From the NCBI GenBank assembly GCA_001627865.1, contig LUQO01000045.1, forward strand, positions 37,728 through 101,727: a stretch of 64,000 bases of DNA. Direction: 5' to 3'. The stretch's first letter is position 1. Each line of letters begins with the position of its first letter. Source of the DNA: SAR324 cluster bacterium REDSEA-S27_B3 (GTDB lineage: Bacteria; SAR324; NAC60-12). The notes beneath the pieces are model-generated. The model had not been told where the DNA came from, did not search any database, and saw only the letters and a list, made by a program, of their open reading frames with translations. The translations under genes and the position numbers were made by a program. Of this stretch, positions 21,115-29,909 are shown one piece after another.

Positions 21115-22305
21115 ATGTACCTCAGAGTATTTATCTTTTTGATAATAGGTTTAACAGCAACTTCCTGTGCTCCAAAAATCAGCTTCAAAATTCAACGGCC
21201 TCCGCTCCAACAAGTAGTACAAATTAAATACATAGAAATCGGAAAATTTGAAATTGTCTCCGGACAAATTGAAATGCCAAAATCAGAAAAGTCCCAACTT
21301 TCAAAATATGCAAATACGAGAGAACAAACTTTGAAACCTGCCATTTCAGGTTTCAAATCAAAAAAGGTAGAATCCGATCAAATTACAGAATTGCTCAGGG
21401 CCGCACTTGTTCATGACCTTTCTCTTCATTCTCCTTATCAGCTGATTAACACAACAGGAGATAAAGATGGTTACAGCGGTGTAGTGCCAAATGTTGACGA
21501 AGTGGCGGTCATAAGCGGGAAAATAAAATTTTTTGAGATGAATATTGAGTCAGGTGAGGATCTTTCATATTTCGCAAATATTCATAACAAAGGGGTTAGA
21601 CTGGAGCAATCATTGCTGGCAAGTGCTGTTGCAATGGGGATGGAATCATCCGGAAGCGGATTTGTTATTCCTACTCCTTATATTGAAAGACTGGCTGCAA
21701 TTGAAGTTGAAATTTTTATGATCAGAAAAAGTAACAAAGAAAATGTTGTCAGTCCGCAAACATTTCGTTCTTACTATACCCGCAAATGGGGTGGATCTCC
21801 TAAAACTTCACATCTGCCGGGAATTGTCAGGAAGACCATTTTAGAGGATTTTCAACAAGATGAAGATTCTTCATTATCATTACTTTCGAGCATTGATAGA
21901 GCTGGTCTGTCATTTACAAACCCAACTGAATATTTTGCAAGAGGATTCAATCTTAAACAGAATAAAGATGTACCTCAAACTTCACTGGATCTGAAAATAA
22001 GACTGGGAAGAGACATTGCCAAACAATTTGTCAAGCAAATCAGCCCTTATCACGAGACAGCAGATTTAATGGTACAGGATGGAAATTCAGTTGCCGCAAC
22101 ACTGATACGTGGGAATGCATACCAGCAAGCAATAGCTTTTCTTCAAAATTTTGACAAACGTACAGCAGAAGATGAATACAATCTTGGTTTAGCTTTTGAA
22201 GCCAGCGGAGAAATACCTATGGCAAGAAAACACTATGTACTTGCTCTTGACCGTGAAAACGATAATCAGGAATTTAAAAATGCGGTAAGACGCACTCAAT
22301 ATTGA
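21115..22305 (+). CDS. lipoprotein with C-terminal TPR-like segment (paralog 3 of 3)
   Basis: Lipobox LTATSCAP; C-term DEYNLGLAFEASGEIPMARKHYVLALDRENDNQEFKNAVRR. Confidence 0.75.
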   Translation: MYLRVFIFLIIGLTATSCAPKISFKIQRPPLQQVVQIKYIEIGKFEIVSGQIEMPKSEKSQLSKYANTREQTLKPAISGFKSKKVESDQITELLRAALVHDLSLHSPYQLINTTGDKDGYSGVVPNVDEVAVISGKIKFFEMNIESGEDLSYFANIHNKGVRLEQSLLASAVAMGMESSGSGFVIPTPYIERLAAIEVEIFMIRKSNKENVVSPQTFRSYYTRKWGGSPKTSHLPGIVRKTILEDFQQDEDSSLSLLSSIDRAGLSFTNPTEYFARGFNLKQNKDVPQTSLDLKIRLGRDIAKQFVKQISPYHETADLMVQDGNSVAATLIRGNAYQQAIAFLQNFDKRTAEDEYNLGLAFEASGEIPMARKHYVLALDRENDNQEFKNAVRRTQY

Positions 22306-22310
22306 TTATC

Positions 22311-22340
22311 GGGATTCCTTTTTTACAGGAATCCCTTTTA
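22311..22340 (+). terminator. intrinsic terminator after the lipoprotein trio
   Basis: GGGATTCC (22311-22318) / GGAATCCC (22328-22335) perfect 8-bp stem followed by TTTTATTAA. Confidence 0.75.
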
Positions 22341-22799
22341 TTAATTGAGACCGGCTAGTTCCTTGTGAGGATCATTCTTCGTATCAAAGAATGGAAAGGG
22401 TATTTTCAAAGCTCGTGAAATACGCTCCAGAGAGGCCTCTGACACCTCTGCCGCATGCGATTCCCAGCTTTTTACAGTTTGAATTGCAAAACCATGTTCA
22501 TATGCAAAGGCCTCGATCGACATGCCTCGTAGCAAGCGGGCGTATTTGATGCGATCACCTATCCTGTCAAGATTAAGGTCTTCATCCAGCCCCATCTCTC
22601 GCACATCAATAGACAATACTTTGGCAATTTCACTGTATTTGGTTAGTTTAGGTGTTGAGTGTCCTGTTTCCCAATTTTTTACCGCAGTCAGCGATACGCT
22701 AAGTTTTCTGGCAAATTCCTTGCGGGTTAAACCGGAATCTTCCCGCCACTTAGTCATTTGTTCACCAAAATCCATTTGACTCTCTTGTTTTGTTAGCAA
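22341..22799 (-). CDS. XRE-type regulator with two HTH segments
   Basis: MTKWREDSGLTRKEFARKLSVSLTAVKNWETG and IKYARLLRGMSIEAFAYEHGFAIQTVKSWES. Confidence 0.85.
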   Translation of the reverse strand: MLTKQESQMDFGEQMTKWREDSGLTRKEFARKLSVSLTAVKNWETGHSTPKLTKYSEIAKVLSIDVREMGLDEDLNLDRIGDRIKYARLLRGMSIEAFAYEHGFAIQTVKSWESHAAEVSEASLERISRALKIPFPFFDTKNDPHKELAGLN

Positions 22800-23110
22800 T
22801 TTAATATCTGTACAGGATTATCTTTTTTCCCCTCATTGTTGTTGGTATTCTTTCAAAATACTCGGGGAATTTTCAAAGCACTAAGGTGTAATTCTTTTCC
22901 TGAGCTTTGCATATATTATATCAATTATTCAAAAACGTCAACCATATTATATAATTGATAGGTTTCTGTCACTCATTGAAAAATATTTTTGCTTTGATAT
23001 TATTAGTTTTTGGTTTAGTTCTGGGCATGTTAGTTTAATCAAAATGCCACTTTCTACTGCACTAATATAGTAGTGCTTAATGCTTTAGAATAAAAAACGT
23101 TAAAAAAATG

Positions 23111-23140
23111 TTGACAATCATGAAAAAAATGAAATATAAT
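23111..23140 (+). promoter_or_regulatory. sigma70-type promoter of the paa locus
   Basis: TTGACA (23111-23116), 18-bp spacer, TATAAT (23135-23140). Confidence 0.8.
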
Positions 23141-23164
23141 TAACCGTGCGGTCGGTTAATTATA
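23135..23164. promoter_or_regulatory. TetR-type operator palindrome overlapping the -10 box
   Basis: TATAATTAACCG-TGCGGT-CGGTTAATTATA: 12-bp perfect inverted repeat with 6-bp spacer; a tetR gene lies at the 3' end of the locus. Confidence 0.75.
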
Positions 23165-23195
23165 AGGCATTATAATCACAAACATTCTCTCATCC

Positions 23196-23761
23196 ATGAA
23201 ATCACAAATTACGACTAAAACGATTTCAGGCAAATCAACAGACGAAGAGAAGCATCAAAGTCATTTTGAAGAGCGTATTCAGTCCGGAGAACGAATTGAA
23301 CCAAAGGGCTGGATGCCGGAAAGATTTCGTAAGCAACTTACCAGAATGATTTCTCAGCACGCTCATTCGGAAGTAATTGGTATGTATCCGGAAGGCAATT
23401 GGATCACCCGAGCGCCAACGTTACGGCGTAAGCTTGGTTTGTTGGCAAAAGTTCAGGACGAATGCGGGCATGGTCTTTACTTGTACTGTGCAGCAGAAAC
23501 TCTGGGTGTGGACAGGAATGACCTTTTCGAGGAATTGCTTGATGGCAAAGCTAAATATTCCAGCATATTCAATTACCCCACATTAAGCTGGGCAGATATT
23601 GGAGTGATAGGCTGGTTGGTGGATGGCGCAGCGATTATAAATCAGACTCCATTAGCAAAATGCTCATACGGCCCATACGCCAGAGCCATGAAACATATTT
23701 GCAAGGAGGAAAGCTTTCACCTGTAGCAGGGATTTGAAATTGTCACAAAACTGGCCCAATG
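23196..23761 (+). pseudogene. paaA: phenylacetyl-CoA epoxidase subunit PaaA, disrupted by in-frame TAG (23724-23726) and 3' deletion
   Basis: [65 protein letters not shown]...[16 protein letters not shown]; homology continues past the stop, then is lost. Confidence 0.85.
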
Positions 23762-23836
23762 TTCTTTGACTCTTCTTCAGACAAAGTTTACAGGCATCCT
23801 CAGTTCTACAGGATTCCAAGAAGTGTGAGGCTTTGA
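23762..23836 (+). pseudogene. paaB: C-terminal remnant of PaaB fused by deletion to truncated paaA
   Basis: Different frame from paaA: FFDSSSDKVYRHPQFYRIPRSVRL*; stop TGA overlaps paaC ATG (TGATG). Confidence 0.8.
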
Positions 23837-24609
23837 TGGAACTGACACCTGAACTTCGTATGCATTTGTTAGACTATTTGCTGAGACACGCTGACGACAG
23901 GCTGATTCTTGGGCATCGTCTTTCAGAATGTTGTGGTCATGCCCCAATGATGGAAGAAGATTTAGCACTAGCCAATATCGCGCTTGATTTGATTGGACAG
24001 GCATCTTTTATTTACCAGCTTGCTACTGAAACCGAAAATAAAGGCCATACGGAAGATGATTTTGCCTTTCTCCGTGATCCTTCTGAGTTTCGCAACATGC
24101 AGTTAGTGGAACAACCAAATAGTGATTTTGCTTATACCATTGTACGTCAATTTCTCTTTGATGCTTATGACGTTCTTTTTCTGGAAAAACTAAGCTTATC
24201 CGCACATAATCAACGGGCAGGCATTGGTGCAAAGGCCTTGAAAGAGGCAAATTACCATTTGAGACACACCAAACAGTGGATGCTGCGGTTGGGTGATGGT
24301 ACAGACGAAAGTCGCTCCCGCATACAGCATGCATTAAATGAACTCTGGGGATTTTCTGATGAACTGTTTATTCCAGATGAACTGGACCAAATCATGGTGG
24401 CACAAAATATTGGAGTAGACATGGAGTCCCTGCGATCTGCATGGATTGAGGAAGTTGAACAGACCCTGAAGGAAGCAACTTTGAGTAAACCTGGTGATGA
24501 GTTTTACATAGCTTCAGGAAGCCGAAGCGGATACCATACCGAACACTTAAGTCACATGCTTGCAGAGATGCAGGTTTTACAGCGAACACATCCAGGAGCT
24601 GAGTGGTGA
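23836..24609 (+). CDS. paaC: phenylacetate catabolism protein PaaC
   Basis: LGHRLSECCGHAPMMEEDLALANIALDLIGQASFIYQLA; KEANYHLRHTKQWMLRLGDGTDES; HTEHLSHMLAEMQVLQRTHPGAEW; intact. Confidence 0.93.
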   Translation: MELTPELRMHLLDYLLRHADDRLILGHRLSECCGHAPMMEEDLALANIALDLIGQASFIYQLATETENKGHTEDDFAFLRDPSEFRNMQLVEQPNSDFAYTIVRQFLFDAYDVLFLEKLSLSAHNQRAGIGAKALKEANYHLRHTKQWMLRLGDGTDESRSRIQHALNELWGFSDELFIPDELDQIMVAQNIGVDMESLRSAWIEEVEQTLKEATLSKPGDEFYIASGSRSGYHTEHLSHMLAEMQVLQRTHPGAEW

Positions 24610-25067
24610 GAGCCTTGGTTTGCCTGCGAACTGTGCCGGATCCTGAAATTCCGGTATTGGATGTGATCTCAATGAGGATTGTACGTGAAATTGATGAAAA
24701 TCCTGATGGAGTCAGGGTGACAATCACTCCGACATATTCAGGATGTCCGGCGATGAAGGAAATTGAATCCAGCATACGCAGCACCTTGAATCAAGCAGGA
24801 TTTGCTAAGGTGTAGATGAAAATTCAAATCTCCCCTCCCTGGACTACAGACTGGATCACAAAAGAAGCACTGGAAAAACTGCGATCCTATGGCATTGCCC
24901 CTCCGAAACGCGCCTGTAATCACAGTGTTGATCAAACCCACGCAGACTGCCCATATTGCGGTTCAGTGAAAACACAACTACAAAGCGAGTTTGGAAGTAC
25001 ACCATGCAAGAGTCTGCATGTCTGCAAAAATTGTCACCAGCCATTTGAAAGTTTCAAATGCATCTGA
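24603..25067 (+). pseudogene. paaD: PaaD, split by in-frame TAG at 24813-24815
   Basis: Upstream half VRALVCLRTVPDPEIPVLDVISMRIV...TYSGCPAMKEIESSIRSTLNQAGFAKV*, continuing in the same frame MKIQISPPWTTDWITKEALEKLRSYGIAPP...CPYCGSVKTQLQSEFGSTPCKSLHVCKNCHQPFESFKCI. Confidence 0.87.
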
Positions 25068-25113
25068 GCCACACCACTACGACCTAAAAACCTACAGCCA
25101 GATTATCTTCAAA

Positions 25114-25731
25114 ATGGCACGCACCCGAGCAAAAGATTATCATCAAAAAAAAGCCTTTATTCGTGAAAAGGCTGTTGAGCTGTTTGCGGAGCAGGGATTT
25201 TCAAATAGTTCCATCACCCAGTTATCAGGGCGTTGTGGCGCATCGAAGGCCTGGCTCTATCATTACTTTAACAGCAAAGAAGAAATTCTCTTCGAAATTT
25301 TTGATATTCACACCTCACGTCTTGTAGAAGCCATTAAAAATGTTCGTGAACTGGGACTTGCTCCGGAAGAACAGTTTCAGAAATTTCTGCAGAATTTTCT
25401 GAAAATTTATGAATCAACACAAACTACTCATCTCGTTCTGCTTCACGATCTCAATCGCTTGAACCCCGAACAACACGAGATCATCGCTGCACGAGAGCGT
25501 ACAATTGTCCAGGAGATTGCTGAAATGATAGCTGTGTTACGTCCGGATTTGTTGGGACATCAACCGGAATTGCAGAAGCCCCTGGCGATGTCACTGATGG
25601 GGATGATTAACTGGACTTTTACCTGGTTCCGCAAAGAAGGACCAATGAGCCACAAGCAATTTTCACAACTTGCAGCACAGTTATTCCTGCACGGGATCAT
25701 CAGATTAAATTTGCAGGCAAGTGGGGATTAA
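25114..25731 (+). CDS. TetR-family regulator (PaaR-like)
   Basis: MARTRAKDYHQKKAFIREKAVELFAEQGFSNSSITQLSGRCGASKAWLYHYFNSKEEILFEI; ATG at 25114 is preferred over the longer ORF start. Confidence 0.9.
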   Translation: MARTRAKDYHQKKAFIREKAVELFAEQGFSNSSITQLSGRCGASKAWLYHYFNSKEEILFEIFDIHTSRLVEAIKNVRELGLAPEEQFQKFLQNFLKIYESTQTTHLVLLHDLNRLNPEQHEIIAARERTIVQEIAEMIAVLRPDLLGHQPELQKPLAMSLMGMINWTFTWFRKEGPMSHKQFSQLAAQLFLHGIIRLNLQASGD

Positions 25732-25769
25732 GACAGTAAAGGCCTGATAGTATAATTATTACTAAATTT

Positions 25770-27098
25770 ATCACTAGTGTCCGGTTAAATTAAGTTTGAT
25801 CAGTCGTATCATACTGTATTGTTAAATAAAACCATTCAAAATAAGGTGTTACCGACTTCAGCTAATTAATTTTCTCATATATTGTGTTAAGCTCCATAAT
25901 TTGGAGTTTAGCATGTTCAAAGGTCAGTATGTTTTTTCACAAATCACAGATCATTTACCTCTTCACACTTTTCGCAGGTGTGTTGAACGCTACCTGGGGG
26001 AGCGGTATGTAAAACATTTCAAATGCTTTGATCAGTACTTGGCAATGTCGTTTGCTCAGCTAACTCATCGTGAGAGTCTCCGTGATATTGAAGCCTGCCT
26101 TCAGGCTCATAGCAGTAAACTCTATCATATGGGTTTTCGATCATCAATTTCCAGAAGTACACTGGCAGATGCAAACGAGCAACGAGACTGGCGAATTTAT
26201 GCGGACTTTGCTCAAGCACTAATCAGGATTGCCCGACCTCTTTATGCTGGTGATCAGCTGGAATTGGATCTAAAAAATACTGTTTATGCACTTGATGCAT
26301 CTACGATTGATCTTTGTTTTTCTGTTTTTCCATGGGCACTCTTTCGATCCACAAAGTCTGCGGTTAAACTCCATACCCTGCTTGATTTAAGAGGGAACAT
26401 TCCGTCATTCGTTCATATCTCAGAGGGTAAGCTGCATGATGTCAACGCCCTTGATATGATTGTTCCAGAAGCAGGCTCTTTTTATGTGATGGATAGAGGT
26501 TACCTGGATTTCGAGCGACTTTACTCTTTGAATAATGCTGGTGCTTTCTTCGTGATTCGCTCAAAAAATAATATCCAGTTTAAACGCAGATACTCTCACT
26601 CCGTTAAAAAATCAAGTGGAATTCGGTGTGACCAAACTATTAAACTGATAGGGTTAAACACAAAAAATAAATATCCAAAACCGTTGCGGCGAGTTAAATA
26701 CCATGATAACCAGACAGATAAAACACTTAATCTTTTTACCAACAACGAGGTCATATCAGCACAAACAGTGGCTGATCTTTACCGGTACAGATGGAAAGTC
26801 GAACTCTTTTTTAAGTGGATTAAGCAACATCTGCGTATAAGATCTTTTTATGGTACATCTGAAAATGCTGTCAAGAGTCAAATATGGATTGCTATTTCAA
26901 TTTATGTGCTAATAGCAATTATCAAAAAACAACTAAAAATAAAGGCAGAACTCTACACAATTTTACAGATTTTGAGCCTGACTCTATTTGAAAAAATACC
27001 ATTAAAACAATTACTTGAAAATAAACACTGCATGACGCAAATTCACGAATATGCTATCCAACTGAATTTATTCGATAACTTAACCGGACACTAGTGAT
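25770..27098 (+). mobile_element. IS4-type insertion sequence with 19-bp perfect terminal inverted repeats
   Basis: ATCACTAGTGTCCGGTTAA (25770-25788) vs TTAACCGGACACTAGTGAT (27080-27098) flank a full-length transposase. Exact IS boundaries and TSD not resolved. Confidence 0.88.
25901..27094 (+). CDS. IS4-family transposase (intact)
   Basis: DDE context: [17 protein letters not shown], and YREK-type motif [20 protein letters not shown]. Confidence 0.92.
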   Translation: MEFSMFKGQYVFSQITDHLPLHTFRRCVERYLGERYVKHFKCFDQYLAMSFAQLTHRESLRDIEACLQAHSSKLYHMGFRSSISRSTLADANEQRDWRIYADFAQALIRIARPLYAGDQLELDLKNTVYALDASTIDLCFSVFPWALFRSTKSAVKLHTLLDLRGNIPSFVHISEGKLHDVNALDMIVPEAGSFYVMDRGYLDFERLYSLNNAGAFFVIRSKNNIQFKRRYSHSVKKSSGIRCDQTIKLIGLNTKNKYPKPLRRVKYHDNQTDKTLNLFTNNEVISAQTVADLYRYRWKVELFFKWIKQHLRIRSFYGTSENAVKSQIWIAISIYVLIAIIKKQLKIKAELYTILQILSLTLFEKIPLKQLLENKHCMTQIHEYAIQLNLFDNLTGH

Positions 27099-27276
27099 TG
27101 ATGATAAAGTTTATCTCTCCCTGGCGATAAAGGGTTACATCTTTAGATTTATGATTTGCCACATGGGAAAAACCCAATATCTTAAATACCTCTTCAAGTA
27201 TGCCCCTTTCTGGCGAAGAAAATTCCACAAATTCAAATCCTTCTAAACCCATCGGGTTTTCAAACAAATCAGCCAT
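27091..27276 (-). pseudogene. hppD: 5' fragment of 4-hydroxyphenylpyruvate dioxygenase, cut off by the IS
   Basis: [60 protein letters not shown] then reads into the IS end (H-stop); good SD AGGAG upstream. Confidence 0.85.
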
Positions 27277-27297
27277 TTCTACTCCTGAGAATTATAG

Positions 27298-27981
27298 TTA
27301 CCTTTTGAAATAACGGCGTTCAGGTCGTCCCACTCCTCCATAACTTACATCTACATCTAAAATAATTTGGGAAACTAAATATTCAAGATAACGCCTGACA
27401 GTGGTACGGCTTGCTCCTATCTGTGAGGCTACTTCTTCGGAAGTTAATCCTGAACTATGTACTGAGTTGAATACCTGCTGCACCTTATCTAATGTGAGCC
27501 TGTCAATACCTTTCGGAAATTCCGGAAGTTCTACTGAGTTCCCCCTTCTTACTGTCTGAAGAGCCCTGTCAACTTCAGACTGATCCAGCTGGTCAATATT
27601 CAGCAGTTGATTTTTTGTTTGACGATACCGCTCCAGTGTCGCCCGAAATCGTGTAAATACTACCGGTTTTAGTATGTAATCAAACACGCCGCCATGTAGT
27701 GCTTCATTGAACAAATGAACTTCTTTTGCAGCAGTGATTGGAATTACATCCACATTTTTATTATGCATCCTTGCCTTCTTTAAAAATTCCAAGCCATTGC
27801 CTTCAGGAAAGAAAATATCCAGCAGCAACAAATCCGGCTCAAGAATATCAAGTTGCGATTGGGCGTCTTCAAGGTTGTTGGCAATACCAACCACTTCAAA
27901 TCCTGTAGTTTTTTCAGTATATTGCCGATGTATCTCCGCAATACGAATATCATCGTCAATAATCAGTACACGCAAATTCAT
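27298..27981 (-). CDS. response regulator, CitB/DcuR type
   Basis: REC domain RVLIIDDDIRIAEIH...LLLLDIFFPEGNG; C-term HTH SGLTSEEVASQIGASRTTVRRYLEYL. Confidence 0.92.
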   Translation of the reverse strand: MNLRVLIIDDDIRIAEIHRQYTEKTTGFEVVGIANNLEDAQSQLDILEPDLLLLDIFFPEGNGLEFLKKARMHNKNVDVIPITAAKEVHLFNEALHGGVFDYILKPVVFTRFRATLERYRQTKNQLLNIDQLDQSEVDRALQTVRRGNSVELPEFPKGIDRLTLDKVQQVFNSVHSSGLTSEEVASQIGASRTTVRRYLEYLVSQIILDVDVSYGGVGRPERRYFKR

Positions 27982-27995
27982 ACAATACCAGCAAA

Positions 27996-29621
27996 TTAAT
28001 TTTGTTTTTTAGGGATATAGATTGTAAAACGCATTCCTCCGATGGAACTGCGAACTACTGTCAAATATCCTCCAAGAAATTTCAAATTTTCGTGTACTAT
28101 TGAAAGTCCGACTCCTCTTCCTTTACCAGATTTTGTTGAAAAACCATGTTGCAGAGACAAGTCTACAGATTCATCATCAATTCCCAGACCGGAGTCTTCT
28201 ACCTCAAAGATAAGATCATTTCCGTAATCCGTCATTGAAAGCTTTACTGTGCAGAGTCCGGATGTGTTTTCCTGTGCAGCCTCTATAGCATTTTCCAACA
28301 GATTACCTAAAATTGTTACAATTTTTTCACGATTAATTTTTTCTGGAATATCTATCATGCTGCTTTCAGAATCCAGTTGAAAATCGATCCGCATTTCCTT
28401 GGCACGGTTGTACTTACCTAAGATAATAGCAGACAATAATGGATCCGGAACTTTGACGGCTAAAGTTCCCAGAAGTTCCTGATATCCGGAAGTCTCCCGG
28501 CCAATCAAATCAAGCGCTTCACGATGAGAACCAAGCTGAATGAGCCCTGCAAGAGTGTGCAATTTGTTGGAATACTCATGAGTCTGAGCCCGTAAAGCTT
28601 CTGAATATTCTTGAATCTGGGAAAGTTCCTGGGCCAGCCTGTCTATTTCTTCTTTACGCCTGAAACTGGATACTACTCCTGTTACCTTATCATTCTGCCA
28701 AATCGGCACTCTGTTGACTACTACCTCAATATCTCCAATTTGCATTTCCTGATCGAATTGCTCTTCCCCACTTTGTAAAACCTCCAGCATCCTGGTTTGA
28801 GGAAAAATTGACTCAATCGGTGCACCTAAACTTGTTTCAGGAGGGATACCCAATAATTTAGCTGCTTCATGGTCGAGCATAGTTACACTTCCTTCATCGT
28901 TTATTGCAACCACTCCTTCTCTGATTGATTCTAATATAGCATTACGTTCCCTGAACAAACGTGCAATTTCTACAGGTTCCAGTCCAAAAATAGATCGTTT
29001 AACATCTCTTGCAATCAGCCATGTACCTACTCCACCGAGCAAAAAAAGTCCGAATACCCACAACAAAACACGTTGCAGATACCCCGCTGTTACGCTTTCT
29101 ACGGTTTCCTGTAAATAGCCGACTGATACCACCCCAATCACTTTGTCTGCAATATCAAAAATGGGAACTTTACCGCGCATTGAAGGTCCGAGTGTGCCAA
29201 CTGCCTTGGAAACATAGGCTTCCCCTTTTTCCAGAGCACGAGGATTATCACCGCCAACCATTAACTTGCCAATCCTTTCTGGTACGGGATGACTATAGCG
29301 CCTACCTTCATGGTCTCCAACAACTACAAACCGTGCTCCAGTTGCTTTTCTCACTGATTCAGCATAAAGCTGTATATGTGTAGAGCTCTTATTCTTCAAG
29401 CCCTCCTGTACTACAGATGTCAGGGACACTGCCTTCGAAACATTGAGAGCATTTCGACCGATGTACTCTTCCAGGATAGAAGAAACCAGTAAGGAAACCA
29501 TTAACCATGTAATGCTGATCAAAACGCCAAGCAAAATGGACATCAGTAAAAGCATTCGTCCATGCAGAGTTCTGGGGAATAAATTTTTTGTCAGTGAAAT
29601 GATATTTAATGTATGTTTCAT
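27996..29621 (-). CDS. sensor histidine kinase, CitA/DcuS type
   Basis: Periplasmic sensor, PAS, RAQTHEYSNKLHTLAGLIQLG phosphoacceptor, N-box ILGNLLENAIEAA, SGKGRGVGLSIV. Confidence 0.93.
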   Translation of the reverse strand: MKHTLNIISLTKNLFPRTLHGRMLLLMSILLGVLISITWLMVSLLVSSILEEYIGRNALNVSKAVSLTSVVQEGLKNKSSTHIQLYAESVRKATGARFVVVGDHEGRRYSHPVPERIGKLMVGGDNPRALEKGEAYVSKAVGTLGPSMRGKVPIFDIADKVIGVVSVGYLQETVESVTAGYLQRVLLWVFGLFLLGGVGTWLIARDVKRSIFGLEPVEIARLFRERNAILESIREGVVAINDEGSVTMLDHEAAKLLGIPPETSLGAPIESIFPQTRMLEVLQSGEEQFDQEMQIGDIEVVVNRVPIWQNDKVTGVVSSFRRKEEIDRLAQELSQIQEYSEALRAQTHEYSNKLHTLAGLIQLGSHREALDLIGRETSGYQELLGTLAVKVPDPLLSAIILGKYNRAKEMRIDFQLDSESSMIDIPEKINREKIVTILGNLLENAIEAAQENTSGLCTVKLSMTDYGNDLIFEVEDSGLGIDDESVDLSLQHGFSTKSGKGRGVGLSIVHENLKFLGGYLTVVRSSIGGMRFTIYIPKKQN

Positions 29622-29830
29622 TTTTTATGTAATTTTTTATTGTGAACAAAATGAACAATATGAATAAAAGAAAATGAAAAATTTTTAACTGCGTAATCTT
29701 TACGTACTCACATAACTAGTTTAACATCTACCATTCGTGAATGCACTCCAGCATATTTTTTCAAAACCTGCAGTAGCATGATACGGAAATGCTACGATCT
29801 CAATTCTTCTCTGTTTAGAACGTGGCTGGC

Positions 29831-29857
29831 CAGAAACACTTCGTTTCTGTTTTTTTG
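29831..29857 (+). terminator. terminator-like hairpin in the tctC 5' leader
   Basis: CAGAAAC-ACTTC-GTTTCTG followed by eight Ts; lies about 50 nt before the tctC start. Confidence 0.65.
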
Positions 29858-29909
29858 TAAACCGTCGGCCTCATGCCGGCTTTATTAATTATTCATTCAG
29901 GAGAACAAT

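Noticed and set aside
23041-23195. Additional small ORF or toxin upstream of paaA
   Set aside because: AT-rich regulatory region; only promoter and palindrome are supported.
24392-24784. 130-aa minus-strand ORF opposite paaC/paaD
   Set aside because: Shadow ORF of clearly assigned paa genes.
23724-24815. Programmed amber readthrough, pyrrolysine or alternative genetic code in paaA/paaD
   Set aside because: Only two TAGs, both in a locus that also carries a deletion and an adjacent IS truncation; pseudogenisation is simpler. Kept as a check in findings.
25740-27110. Target-site duplication flanking the IS
   Set aside because: Flanks beyond the inverted repeats (…AAATTT | TGATAA…) show no convincing direct repeat, so no TSD is claimed.
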